A stretch of DNA of 64,000 nt from Anaspis maculata (Eukaryota > Arthropoda > Insecta > Coleoptera > Scraptiidae). Of this stretch, positions 22,343 through 32,882 are shown piece after piece. The notes beneath the pieces were generated by a model, which had not been told where the DNA came from, ran no database searches, and saw only the letters and a list, made by a program, of their open reading frames with translations. Position 1 is the first letter of the stretch, and every line of letters starts with the position of its first letter. Made by a program: the position numbers and the translations under genes. The stretch is from assembly GCA_949128115.1 (NCBI GenBank), contig OX421962.1:98796836-98860835 (forward strand), given 5' to 3'.

Positions 22343-23465
22343 TATTTCGCCAGGGCACAGCCTACCTTAATTCGGAATGGTTTGGATCACAGGGTCTATA
22401 TAAAGTGAGTAGCTAAATTCTGGAAATTGATTTATAAATCATCAATGATTGTTTTGCCAGTCAGTACCCACATGGGGGTAAACTGCAGAGATGATGGCTC
22501 ACGGCATTCAACGTACAAGATCTTATTCTCTCCCACTCTAAAAGTTATTTTCACAGTTGTTGTTTATAAAATAATTCCTACTCCAAACATAGAAAAACTA
22601 ACACGCACAAAATGATAACAACCTTCAAAATTGATGCAGGAAAAAATATAACATTTTTAAAGTTGAATGCCCTCCGTCGTCAGCCATAACTCCTGCAGCT
22701 AATCCCCATGAGGGTACCTAGTGACTGTCAAAACAATCTTTGATAATTCTCGAATCAATTTTCAGAATTATGCTACTCAGCTGCATAGAATATAGACATG
22801 GAAATTTTCTCTCCAAACCTTTCCAAACGCCTCAGCCTAGCGAGGCGTGAAATAAATTCGACCGTTCGAGAAAAAAAAATCCGGGCCTCCACGCTCGTGT
22901 CAACTCATGCACATGCATTATCGTTACAAAATAGTTCAAGTTATTGATCCACGACAAAATTATCAATCATATCGATTGGTAACAGCCAAGAAACTACTGT
23001 TAAAGGAGGTGATGAAAAATGCTCACTTCTTGGCCTGTCATTCGTTGCACGGTGGTCTTTCAAACATTTTGACTCGGTGAATTGAATAAGAGGATGCCGT
23101 TCACTCCAAAATGACACCAAACTTGGGAGTTTAATCGGTGTGAGAATGAGGAATTGAGAAAAACAGATTTTTTCGATCTGTCATAAAAATTATTTTTTTT
23201 TACTCTGAAGAACTGTTTGGACATGGTAACAAATGTTGTGAATGTGTAGGTTGGAGCCGTTTGATGACATCCCAATAGAAATTACGTGCTGGAATGGTGA
23301 TTTGGGGGGAAGCCTCGCACCTTCAACTTTCAACGGCCCCCCAGATCCCCTCCGCATCGAGTTCGCCGATGTCTCCAACTCTTGAAATGAAGGTTTGGGG
23401 ACCCCCAATCGAGCCTCAAAAGGGCATTGCTCAAGCTCAAAATGCATAGTTCGAGCTATTCTTGG

Positions 23466-23931
23466 CGTAAAGTAATTGTTTATTGGAAAAAAAAGTTTTG
23501 CCATTCAACCTATTTATATTTAACCGCCTTTTAAAATTGCGAACTGATATAGAGCAGAGTCCAGCGAAAAGCTGAGGGAGACAATAAAGAATTTACGTAT
23601 CCAGTCCCATAGGTACCTATACAGTTTGTAGGTAAATGTTACTGCGTAACTCCGTCAACTTATTCAATTTGTGCTGGTGATAAATACTATTTCGTAGGAA
23701 TAAAAATAGGCATTAACAGGTAAACCTGAGTTAGATTTCAATTAACTGATTTGTCAAAATTTTGATGCTCATTTTTGTAGGTATGCACTGCATTTATCTA
23801 TCTGTGTATGTTTCTTCACCAGATAAATAGGTAGATAGGTAGGTACCTACCCGATAAAGTTTTACCTAGTTGTCATCAAAGAAAACCGCACTACAATCCC
23901 AAACTCTTTTGAAAAGTTTTACGACTCACCA
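23466..23931. other. intergenic; GGTAGGTACCTACC simple motif
   Basis: No gene seen. At 23830-23850 AGGTAGGTAGGTACCTACC forms a short self-complementary tract; variants recur through the window. Confidence 0.4.
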
Positions 23932-24474
23932 GTGGCCGAGAAAACACCCCAGAACCTGGTGAAGACCTGGAAACAATCGAAAAAGCTTTCCAAGCATTTC
24001 GAGACGTCTCTGGCCGGAACGTTGTTCATTGTCCTCGACGGGGGCCCACCTCCCGCGCACTCGTTACCCAAAGGGTTTATGCTCGGAAACATGACGCTGA
24101 CAGATTTACGACCGCTTGTTTATTATTGTCTTCTCTCATACGCACATGACTCCCAAACTTGGGACGTTCCGCATATCGTCCCCGCAAAACTTTTTCGAAT
24201 TGCAATCGAAATTAATCCATTCCTGAATAAAAAATTCGAAAAGAAAAAATTACGGCCGCAACTTTGGCTCGAACGAAAACTTTCGAGAGTCTGTTCTTCG
24301 GGTGGTTGGTCAGGCACGTGGAGCTTTTGTCGGCAGACTGATAACGTTTCGGGGGTGCTTTCGCAGCGCGAGATGAGAGAGTGGGGACGCGCGGCGCGAA
24401 GAATGATGCTGCGGTTGCGTGCTCAAAGCGCGCGGGACGTTCCCGCCTTGTCCCCGTCATTAGGCTTACACTGA
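23932..24474 (+). CDS. uncertain open frame, GC-richer unique sequence
   Basis: A frame of about 180 codons stays open from 23932 to the TGA ending 24474, the longest outside the cadherin. It lacks an ATG at its start (the first codon would be GTG), but CTCACCAG just before it could be a splice acceptor. The product would be basic, ending in a stretch rich in R and S (REMREWGRAARRMMLRLRAQ). No domain is recognised. Base composition is clearly more GC-rich than the flanking repeats and no second copy was seen. It could be an exon of an unknown gene, or non-coding single-copy DNA with a chance frame. Confidence 0.25.
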   Translation: MAEKTPQNLVKTWKQSKKLSKHFETSLAGTLFIVLDGGPPPAHSLPKGFMLGNMTLTDLRPLVYYCLLSYAHDSQTWDVPHIVPAKLFRIAIEINPFLNKKFEKKKLRPQLWLERKLSRVCSSGGWSGTWSFCRQTDNVSGVLSQREMREWGRAARRMMLRLRAQSARDVPALSPSLGLH

Positions 24475-24480
24475 AATGAT

Positions 24481-24914
24481 TTTAATTATATTGCATTGCA
24501 TCTTCCGGAGCAACGTCAGTGGTTATGCATGTAAATGCCGGAGGGATGTTCAAAATTTTATTTTCGGTACCTAAATATGCTAATATGCATAATCTTTGAG
24601 CTTTGCGTGCGGGGCCATAATACCGGGGAGGCACATAATATTTGGCAAAGTTTGTAATTGGGGACGGCCGGTGCGCGTAAATTAATTTTGTAAATATTTC
24701 TCGCTTGATGCGGCGGCCGAGGAAAAAGTTGCGTGGTGGTGGAAAATCTGCAGATGCTGCAGATTAATGATAATTTAGGGCTAATTACGCCAACTTTGCG
24801 GAATCCTCGGCACTCTTAATTTCGTTTCAACTGGGCTTGTTTAGAAATGACTGATTCCAGTAGAAATGAAGGACCACAGACCACAATCCATCTATCTAAG
24901 TACATTCTATACAG
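24481..24914. promoter_or_regulatory. candidate regulatory DNA, homeodomain/POU-like words
   Basis: Apparently single-copy sequence, unlike the repeats on both sides. It contains ATGCTAATATGCATAAT, CTAATTACG, TTAATTATATTGCAT and the paired word CTGCAGATGCTGCAG. Such words resemble POU and homeodomain sites. This is motif inspection only; they are short and expected in AT-rich DNA. Confidence 0.2.
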
Positions 24915-25120
24915 TAGGGTGGAGCGAAAATTATTTTCGTGTCGTACTTTTGACTTTTTTACTTGTTTACGAAGAAATGATCAAATAAATTGTTGTTCAA
25001 ATGTTGAAATAATGTGTTGAGACTAAGTTGGGGACCTCACTTTCAAGCACCTCCCACCCCTATTTCAGATCTCCAGGTGCACATTGTTGATGTTTCAGGC
25101 AGTTCAGAGGCGGACTGGGG

Positions 25121-26694
25121 CAGGGCCGGCAACTTTGGATTTGAACGTGTGGTGCTGACTATTGAATATTTCAGAAAAAGGACTGGAGGGGGGGAGGTAT
25201 CAGCGTCGCAGGCGATTTTTTTTCAAGTTTAGAAGTCTGAACTTGAAAAAAAATTATTCAAGCACAACGTCATATTTGAATAAAATATACCTACTATAGG
25301 TACAGGTTGTCCCAAAATAAAGTAGCCAAACGCATGTTACGTGGTAACGTCTGAATAGGTTAGCAGTACACCCGGTATACGTACCTTGTCCATTTCTTTT
25401 AATAGTGAACGTTTTCCATAGTTTTTTGTTTTAAAATCCAAACTGATACGAAAGAAAAATTCTTATCACTTCTCTACGCCGCACCAAAGAAGTCGCTTCG
25501 CAAGCTAAAATAATTTCGAACAAATTCACGCGCTTCTCAAGCAACCCGGCGATATTATTATTTTTCAAGATTAATTCTAGGTCGCAGTCCACGAAAGGTA
25601 AAAACTAAACAGTCAATCGTATTTTTCATTACCAATTTTAATATTTTAGGAATCGTTTTCCATCGCACTTGAGCTAGTTGCTAATTGATATTCGCCGTGT
25701 GCGAAAGAAACAAAGGCAGAACAGGAAACCCTTACGGTGTAAGGTACGGTAGCTCTGAATTTAAGTGGGAAAACTAGGTAGATCAAATAGGTTTATCTTT
25801 TAGGGTTTTTTTTTTCCTCTTCTTCTTTCCTTCTGATTGCTGTGAAATCAATCAAGTCTTCGTGGATTTGGCAAACAACACCCGCCACGGAAAAGTAAAA
25901 TCACCGACAGCTTGGAAGCAAGCATCTTTACTGTGAGAGAACGACGCGGAGCCGGAAGACGCGACCCTACCAACCACGTTCCAGCCCAAGCTGAGTACAT
26001 TTTTTTTGATTCCAAAACCACGTGTACCAAATGAAAAACCAAAATACAAACAACTTGACAAGAGTGAACCAAGTTTATTAAAAATCCGTAACAAAAACGG
26101 AACATAAAATATCCTTTTTTTGTATACAAAGTATACTTATCAGGTGAAGTAAATTTAAATTTTGTCAAACGCAGTTCGGCCGAAGTACGTTAGTTCTTAG
26201 CCCTTCAGGCACCGTCTCATATAAATGTTCAATTCTTAATTTATTCTACCATCAATTATTTTCTTAAATTTGCAATTTGTCAACATTTCAAACGTTAGTT
26301 AATATAACCTATTATCTCACCCTAGTAATTTTTTTTGCGTTGCTATTTTGATTATTATAAGATTGCATCTTTTCTTTTGCCATAACAAAAAAATAGTAAG
26401 GTAAACGACACCCACCCCTATTCAACCATAACTTTTAATGTTAACCATAACACGCATTCTGGGAGATAGCCCGGAAGAAATTAGAGGCCCCTACATATTT
26501 TTTTCGGCATTCGAATTTTTTTTATTTTTTCGTATTCTAATTTTTATTTGTTTTATTACTGGTTCGAATCAAGTAAAATTATGCCAATAAGTGGGGAACC
26601 ATTCTAAACAAGTCCCCATGTGGTGCTCAGCACCACCTCTTCGGATTACGTGTGATGCTCGAGCACGTCAGCACCACTATTGTTGCCGGCCCTG
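25121..26694. mobile_element. hAT-type element, inner copy, GACTGGGG duplication
   Basis: A perfect 13-bp inverted repeat, CAGGGCCGGCAAC (25121-25133) and its complement at 26682-26694, is flanked by the perfect 8-bp repeat GACTGGGG (25113-25120, 26695-26702). It lies inside the terminal repeat of the outer hAT. TGGTGCTGAC and its complement repeat just inside both ends as subterminal motifs. No transposase was recognised; a minus-strand frame at 25848-26168 has no known motif. Near 25300 TACAGGTTGTCCC resembles one end of the CAGG palindrome family. Confidence 0.85.
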
Positions 26695-26758
26695 GACTGG
26701 GGTTATAGAAGTTAGGCCGCTGCGCTGGTGTGATTTGGGGGCCCCCCTGTGACGCTGA

Positions 26759-26770
26759 GGGGGGGGGGGG
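26759..26770 (+). repeat. G12 homopolymer
   Basis: A run of twelve G in the outer hAT element, preceded by a GGGGGCCCCCC palindrome near 26740. Confidence 0.8.
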
Positions 26771-26903
26771 TCACAGGCTAAAACTTTTTTTTTAATTTTG
26801 AATTAAAATTATTATTATGGGTGAAAGTATTTGTAACTACCTGGTAAAACCTACCTACCTGGTGGTCTGATGAAAAAAGGCGCAACTACCTACTGTAACC
26901 ATA

Positions 26904-27860
26904 CAGGCTGTCCGTTTTTCGAGGCTAAACATGGGTCTCTCGCTTACCTTTAGAGATACAGAGTCTGTCAAATTAGAAAAAAAGTTGCGAATTTTTATGA
27001 CGATCAAGGATCCAAAAAGATATTTGACTTGTCAGTTTTAGTTTTCAAGATATTGAGAAAAAACAGAAATTTGTAATTTTTGTTTTAATTTTTTATTTGA
27101 AAAAACGGTTGAAGGTAGCCTTTTCTAATTAAGACATTGTGTAGGCACTTTTCCAAGGGGAATTCAATGTTGCCAAAATCTTCATTCTAGCTCTCACAAC
27201 AACCGAGATATGACATTCAACTTTTTTTTCTCTTATGGGCGCCATATCGGATTTTGACATTTTTGAATACAACATTTTTTTCTGGTTACAACGATGTGTC
27301 ACATGCCACTGTTGAATTCATACTTTTGCGCAAAATTTTATTTATTTTTATTTTTCAAAGAGTGCTTTGGAAAGAAAATCAATGAACAATGAAACTGAAA
27401 ATGAAAAATGAAAATCAATGACAATGAAAAAAACGTAAATGTTGAACATTTATTCAACAGTGACATGTGGCACATCGTTGTAACCAGAAAAGAATGCCGT
27501 TATCAAAAATATCAAAATCCAATATGGCGTTCATTAGAGAAAAAAGTTGAATGTCGTATCTCGGTTGCTTTGAAAGCTAGAATAAAGATTTTGGCAGCTT
27601 TGAATTCCCCTTGAACGAGTGCCCTGACAATGTCTAGATCAGAAAAGGCCACCTTCAACCGTTTTTTTAATAAAAAATAAAAACAAAAATTCGAATTCCT
27701 GTTTCTTCACGATATCTCAAAAACTAAAATCGATACGTCAAATTTCTTTTTGGATCAATAATCGTCATGGAAATGCGCAACTTTTTCCTAATTTAGCCGA
27801 CTTTGTATCTCTCAAGATGAGCGAGATACCCATGCTTAGCCTCAAAAAACGGACATCCTG
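26904..27860. mobile_element. palindromic TA-flanked MITE, CAGGCTGTCCG ends
   Basis: Left CAGGCTGTCCGTTTTTCGAG and right CTCAAAAAACGGACATCCTG are inverted and flanked by TA (26902-26903, 27861-27862). Long arms match through AAAGGCNACCTTCAACCG and CACATCGTTGTAACCAG-type words to a dyad near 27385. No coding capacity. Same structural class as 2800-3801, 39992-40528 and 45169-46063, but with different internal sequence. Confidence 0.8.
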
Positions 27861-28136
27861 TATATATTCATTGTCACAAACTGTGAATTCTCACTGCTGA
27901 ACTGCATCTATCTATTGCGCTGTAATATCACTGCCCTTTATTGAAGAAAAAATAGCAGGAAGGGAGCCTCGGGGCTCATTTTGTTGTCGTATAATTTTTT
28001 TGTGCTCTTTTAACTCAATTACCTACTTTTGGTCAACGGGGGCCCCTAATCGACCGAAGCTTTGGGGGCCCTTCGCCAAAAATCTAGGCTGGGATTGCGG
28101 CCTAGCGGCCTTGGCCAGTCCGCCCCTGAGGCAGTT

Positions 28137-28645
28137 GCGTCTCGTAAGTAGCAGAACCAGTATTTTGCTGTGATTATTAGCAATGCCTAAGACAAGAACA
28201 GGCGTACTTTGTGCCCTTTTTTGTGTCCCTGAGAAATTAAAAAAACAATGCCTTAAAATCAAAATTTTGCAAGAATAACTTTTCCTTCTAAATTGGACGT
28301 AGAATCCAAAGATTTGAAACACTTTGGAAAATAGCTAGGGGGGTAAAAATTAGGGGGGGGGGATATGAAGAGACCCCCCATCATCTACGATCCTCAATTT
28401 TTTTTTCTAGACACGTTGCTATTATCCGATGGAGACCTATTCTGGTTACCTTTGTTCCAAATCTGAACAGAATCAGTTGAATGATTCAAAAGCTATGTCA
28501 AAAAATCGATTTTTAAGAGTCAACTTGAACACCCTCTATTTTTCCAATAGGGCGTTTCAGGACTTCGGAGTTATATTTTTTCCTTGTCCATTTTTTATGG
28601 GAAATCTCCCCTAGAACTTTGTATCACCATTTTGGGAGCACCCTA
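28137..28645. other. diverged repeat half, possibly right end of a TAGGGTG element
   Basis: The stretch ends GGAGCACCCTA (28635-28645). A TAGGGTGGAGCGAAAAT word occurs at 24915, so 24915-28645 may be an older element that received the hAT insertions. Words such as AATAACTTTTCCTTCTAAATT resemble the internal blocks of the CAGG palindromes. No gene. Confidence 0.3.
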
Positions 28646-29221
28646 TACAGGGTGTCCCGGAATAAGTGTTACAAAGCTTACAGGGAGATAGAAAATTGAA
28701 AAATAAGGGGACTTTTGTTGATGAACATACTTCCGCAAACGTATAACAACAGAGATACAGGCCTTCGAAGTTGTTTTTCAAAAAAGTTTTTTTTGCATAA
28801 CTTTTGAACTGTTCAACCGATTTTATTCAAATTCGAACAAAGTTCACTAAGACAGGTTTTCATTGACCAATGATAACGAATTTCATCAGACATTAATTGA
28901 GGCAAAGATAATAGGGGGTACCCTCCCCCTTTTCCCCCTTTTTTCAACCTCCTTGAATATTTTTGGGAACAATTTTAATTTTTGAATTTTGCGTTCAATT
29001 TGAAGAAAAAGTTACTTTTGCGAAATTTTGATTAGAGGCTTCATTTTCAAGATATTTGGATTTGAAACATTGGAAAACAACACGAAATCGCCAATTTCCA
29101 AGGCCCAAATTGCTTTTTTTCTGGAAAACTCCATGTTTCTTAGCGAAAATGGTGGTTTATCAACTGAAAACACCCAGAAAACTCATTCCAACTGACGAAT
29201 CATGAGTTTTCTTGAATTTTA

Positions 29222-29564
29222 ATTTCTAGGCCCAGGAATGTGACGATTCCGAGATGTTTTCCAAATGTTTCAATCCCAAATATTTTTAAAATTTTAAAAA
29301 AATTAATGTTTTCCTTCTTCTCGGCTTATCAGTGCCATAGGAGTTTTTGCGCCTTTTATTGATAACAGTGAATTATTACATAGGAATTACAATATACGCA
29401 AATTTTTCAACAAACACAAAACATCCATGACTTACCGGGATTCGAACCCGCGCCATCCGCACCACAGACGGCAGACGACCGACTGGGCTACGGGGCCGTC
29501 ATTTCTAGGCCCAGGAATGTGACGATTCCGAGATGTTTTCCAAATGTTTCAATCCCAAATATTT
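29222..29564. repeat. 64-bp perfect direct duplication flanking the SINE
   Basis: 29222-29285 and 29501-29564 are identical over 64 bases (starting ATTTCTAGGCCCAGGAATG and ending CAATCCCAAATATTT). They flank the SINE on both sides. If this is its target-site duplication, it is several times longer than usual for a SINE. Confidence 0.85.
29286..29500 (-). mobile_element. tRNA-derived SINE
   Basis: Read on the minus strand from 29500 the element begins GGCCCCGTAGCCCAGTCGG. It contains an RNA polymerase III A box (TAGCCCAGTCGG, 29479-29490) and B box (GGTTCGAATCC, 29438-29448) with the 31-base spacing of a tRNA. The T-arm CGGG TTCGAAT CCCG folds perfectly. The acceptor ends do not pair, so this is not a working tRNA gene. 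The body then runs about 140 bases to an A/T-rich tail at 29286-29310. It depends on a non-LTR element for movement. Confidence 0.8.
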
Positions 29565-30900
29565 AAAATACAAAGCCTCTAACCAAAAATTTGCAGCGGT
29601 AAATTTTCTCTTTGAATTAAACATAGCATTTGAAACGACCCCAGCTATCGTCTTGTACCCCTGAATAGGTAGGCAACCCATTATACTGGCATTTAATCCA
29701 ACTTATTTAAATTAAATCACTTTTCCCGCTTTTGGAACCGCTTGGCCGATGATCATCTAGTATCAGGACGACATCCCGTTGTGCCTCTCTTCTTGTTGTT
29801 CGACTGTAGAGCTCTCGAGATTGTTGAGATGGGTCTGACTACGAGTTTGAACGCAATAAGACACAGTTAAAGTTTTAACATAACAGCAATCGATTGACCT
29901 CTATGTACAATTCAAAATGTTTAAATAATGGCTCGCTCCTATACCTAGACCTACCTTCACATCGCAGGCTAAATTATCTAAAAGATCTAACCTATTACCG
30001 AAGAGATAACTTTCCCCTAATTATTTCAGACGTCCCAACACCCCAACCCTCCGACGAACACCTGACTCTACACCTCGACCGACATTTAATTCTGACTGGT
30101 TCTCGCGGTTCAAAGTTCTTTTTGGGGTTAAATCAGATCCAACATTTATGTTAGTGTTAAAGGTTATGTTAGGGTTAGGCCCGGCTTCTAGACACTGAAA
30201 AGAGAAGAGTGACTTCGATCACGAGTGCTATCCAAGATTTGTGGGCCGGTGTGTGTATGGTAGCCCACCTTATTGTGGCATTCTTTTCAAAGGCTGTTGC
30301 TTCTTTTCGGGCTGTGGTCTCTTTTGCCCGTTTGGAAAGGATTGGATATGGCTGCCTTTGTGGGGGCCTATTCCCTTTTTTCACCGTGAGTCGCCCCCAA
30401 CGCTTAGAAAGATTCCCGCGATCGCGCGTGTCTATAACCGGAAATGTTGAACCAAATTTCGCCCTTCCAAAAACTTTCAAACCGATGGTGAGCGCGAAAC
30501 AATTACTCTAGTCAAGATACAAATTTAATTTGGAGAACGTTTTGAGCACGCCCCGTACACGCGCTAGTTCGTTGTTGTTTAGCAATTTGTGAGAGAAGGC
30601 CGCAGCCAGGAGAAACAAAACGCACAGAATAGACTATACAGGGTGTTCGCCGAAAAGCCGATGCGGAGAGGCGTCGAAATAATCTTTGCCCTAACGCGAA
30701 ATAATCGCCGTCTACACTATTCCTGATCGAGCCCTAATAACAATTCATTTTTACAAAGTCCCTATCTGAACGATGGCGTCGTTGGGTACCGGATTAAATT
30801 CATCAGTTTCGAATAAGAACGTCTTCATTCCCGTAACAAGCTCTATATGGAAATATCCGGAACTGTCGTGGCGCTAAAACAAAATCATTAGTTTCAAGGA

Positions 30901-30917
30901 GGGGGGGGGGGGGGGGG
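30901..30917 (+). repeat. G17 homopolymer
   Basis: Seventeen consecutive G followed by TGTCC, inside the 2.9 kb insertion. Confidence 0.8.
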
Positions 30918-31389
30918 TGTCCATCAATCCGATCAACAATTACGACTCTACGGCAGGGTCCGAACCCCGATACAAACGTGATTCTATTTTTCCAATTACT
31001 TGATTTTTCACGTAGTTCTCAAAATTTACATTTTCCGAATAACTAGGAGCTTCAGAAACGCAGAGGAAGCTCACCCGCGAGTTTCCAGATCTAACCCACT
31101 AGGTCCGGTGCTCTGAGTACCGCAGTCACAAAGCCAAGTCCAGAGGGCCCAAGAGCACGAATACCTTTCTATGAAGGTATCCAACAAAGGACGAGGCTTG
31201 AAAGTGGCTGTACCTGACGGCAGACAGTAGCGCAGATACCAGCACGTGCAGGCAGATTCAGAACGCACGCGTGAGCCCCATCATACATTTTTCCGACAAA
31301 GCCTAACCGTAAGCAACTATCCCAACTCACCAAGACTAACCTCCCGCTCGTCGAGGTCATCACTCCGCCACACGAGATACCGAAACGAG

Positions 31390-31960
31390 AGACCTCATTT
31401 CTATCGGGCCTGGTTCACTTAGGGGTTTCAACTCGACATCCTCGAGGTGGGCTAGAACTCATCGTGGAGGGAACGCGACTCAGCATCCTGGAGGGGGTTC
31501 GAAACACTTCGTCAACGGGTCCCAACTCTACGACTTGGAGAAGGGTCGAAACTCAACACCAGAAGGGCCTTGGCACATCGACCTGGAAAAAGGGCTGGAG
31601 CTCGTCGTTAGAGGGCTCTGACTCGACACCTGGAGGCGGATCAAGACTCAACGTCCAAGGGCTCTGACACGACATCCTAGAGACGGGTTGCAACTCAACG
31701 GGGGAAGCAACTCATCAGTCTCTCGGAGGGTCAAAACTCAACCTGGAGGGTTCTCGACTCAGCGTGCCCCCAAGGGGACCAAAACACGACTCCGAAGGGT
31801 TCCAACTCGACTTTCTCCAGGGGGCCTTTGAGACACATCAGCCGGAGGGAATCGACTCGTCATTTTCCAAGTGGGCTGGGGCTCATCATTGGGGCTTCGA
31901 CGCTTCGGCCTCTAGGAGGGTCGCGACGCAACATAAACGGGTTCTAACTCAGCTTCCTCG
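31390..31960 (+). repeat. degenerate GC-rich tandem tract
   Basis: Words of the form AACTCGACNTCCTNGAGG and GGGTTC/GGGTCGAAACTC recur about every 23-46 bases with heavy divergence. Plus-strand frames 31464-31667 and 31764-32231 run through it, giving R/G/S-rich peptides. This may be an old minisatellite or a decayed repeat protein; I cannot decide. Confidence 0.4.
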
Positions 31961-32882
31961 AAGGGGACTAAAACTCTTCGCTAACAGGCCCGCAGAAGCA
32001 CTCGGTGACGGACGTGACAAGTCGGAAGCGGACGGCAGCCCAGGAGGATTGGTCCAGGTACCACGGTCAACCTCCGGCGATATCCTCCATTCCCAGCAAT
32101 TCGGAATATTTTTTCCGCATCCAAAACGACCGCGAACGGCGTATAGCCGTGAAATTCCAATGGGTAATTTAATACACTGCGCTGGGACACCGGGTGAACA
32201 TCGGATGATGGCGGCGGCGAGCGGGCGGTAACACGGCGCGTCAACATAGCAGGAGTACGGCAGCAACTAGCTGCGTCAATGTGCGGGTGCTTTTCTTCAT
32301 ATGCACCAATTCACCATTTCGTCGGACGTCAGGCAGGAACGGTTATTGAATTGACGATGAGGCACAAATAAATTATGTTGTAGAGCTTTGCGGGATTTAC
32401 ACGAATGAATTAAATAACTAGCGACATCTTTTAATGATGCCTTGACTCTGAATATTCACATTCTCATACCGCGATTTCACGGCTTTGGATTATTTTCCTC
32501 CGGATTAATTTTGGCCCGCCAAATGCGGGTGGCTTCACATTCAAAAATTGGAACGATTTTCAAAAATATTCGAAGAGGTCAAAAATAGAGGGAAAAGGGG
32601 GGGACACCCCCTATTATCTTCGCCCCTAAAAATGTTCGACGAAATGCGTTATTGTTATTATTGTTCAATAAAGACCTGTTTCAGTAAACTTTGGTTTGAA
32701 TTTGACTAAAATCGGTTGAACATAGTTCAAAAATTATGCAAAAAAGCTGTTTTTGAAAAACAACTTTGAAGGCCTGTATCTCCGTTATTATGCGTTTGCG
32801 AGGGTATGTTCATCAAGAAAAGTCCCATTATTTTTCGATTTTCTACCTTACTGTGAGTTTTGTAACACTTATTCGGGATATA

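Larger units (their letters stand above)
11231..23465. mobile_element. split foldback element, host of the 11-23 kb nest
   Basis: The right arm (about 22810-23465, inverted) matches a left arm now in three pieces: 11231-11475, 15479-15575 and 21235-21530. Both arms share GCATTTTGAGCTTGAGC at the outer end, ACATCGGCGNACTCGATGCG, CCATGTCCAAACAGTTCTTC, CGGCATCCTCT and AAGAAGTGAGCATTTTTC. Each left piece resumes exactly where the previous one stopped when read against the intact right arm. The middle (21530-22800) holds further inverted blocks, such as 21540-21585 against 22355-22395. No coding capacity was found in the foldback itself. Confidence 0.7.
25105..28128. mobile_element. hAT-type element, outer copy, AGGCAGTT duplication
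   Basis: The ends CAGAGGCGGACTGG (25105-25118) and the complement of CAGGGGCGGACTGG (28115-28128) are flanked by the perfect 8-bp repeat AGGCAGTT (25097-25104 and 28129-28136). CAG-rich ends and an 8-bp duplication indicate hAT. Only about 480 bases belong to the element once the inner hAT (25121-26694) and the palindrome (26904-27860) are taken out, so it is a non-autonomous MITE-like copy with no coding sequence. Confidence 0.85.
29631..32537. mobile_element. 2.9 kb unclassified insertion, CATT duplication
   Basis: Comparison with 2800-3801 shows the host palindrome is interrupted between GCATT (to 29630) and CATTCAAAAATTGG (from 32538), leaving CATT on both sides (29627-29630, 32538-32541). 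The insert starts TGAAACGACCCC and ends GGGTGGCTTCA, giving short imperfect inverted ends with TG...CA termini. Inside are a G17 run, a TACAGGGTGTTC word at 30636, and a GC-rich degenerate tandem tract (31390-31960). Frames at 29894-30154, 30209-30511 and 31764-32231 have no known domains. No matching long terminal repeats were seen. The class is unknown. Confidence 0.6.
28648..32880. mobile_element. CAGGGTGTCCC palindrome, split by a SINE and a 2.9 kb insertion
   Basis: Starts CAGGGTGTCCCGGAATAAG after TA (28646-28647). The opposite arm ends ACACTTATTCGGGATA at 32880, so the last CACCCTG bases are missing: a small terminal deletion. Internal blocks appear in the same order as in 2800-3801, which gives the expected uninterrupted sequence. 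The left arm and centre (28648-29630) hold a SINE at 29286-29500. The right arm resumes at 32538 after the 29631-32537 insertion. No protein. Confidence 0.75.

Noticed and set aside
24915..28645. An outer element bounded by TAGGGTGGAGC and GGAGCACCCTA
   Set aside because: The ends match over only about 15 bases with a mismatch run, and the TACAG words on both sides are explained by the neighbouring CAGGGTGTCCC element. Kept only as a low-confidence note.
29425..29500. Possible tRNA gene on the minus strand
   Set aside because: A and B boxes and the T-arm are good, but the acceptor ends do not pair and a SINE-like body and tail follow. Treated as a SINE head.
31764..32231. 155-codon open frame on the plus strand
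   Set aside because: It runs through a degenerate GC-rich tandem tract and has no domain; overlapping minus frames are equally open, which indicates few AT-rich stops rather than coding.
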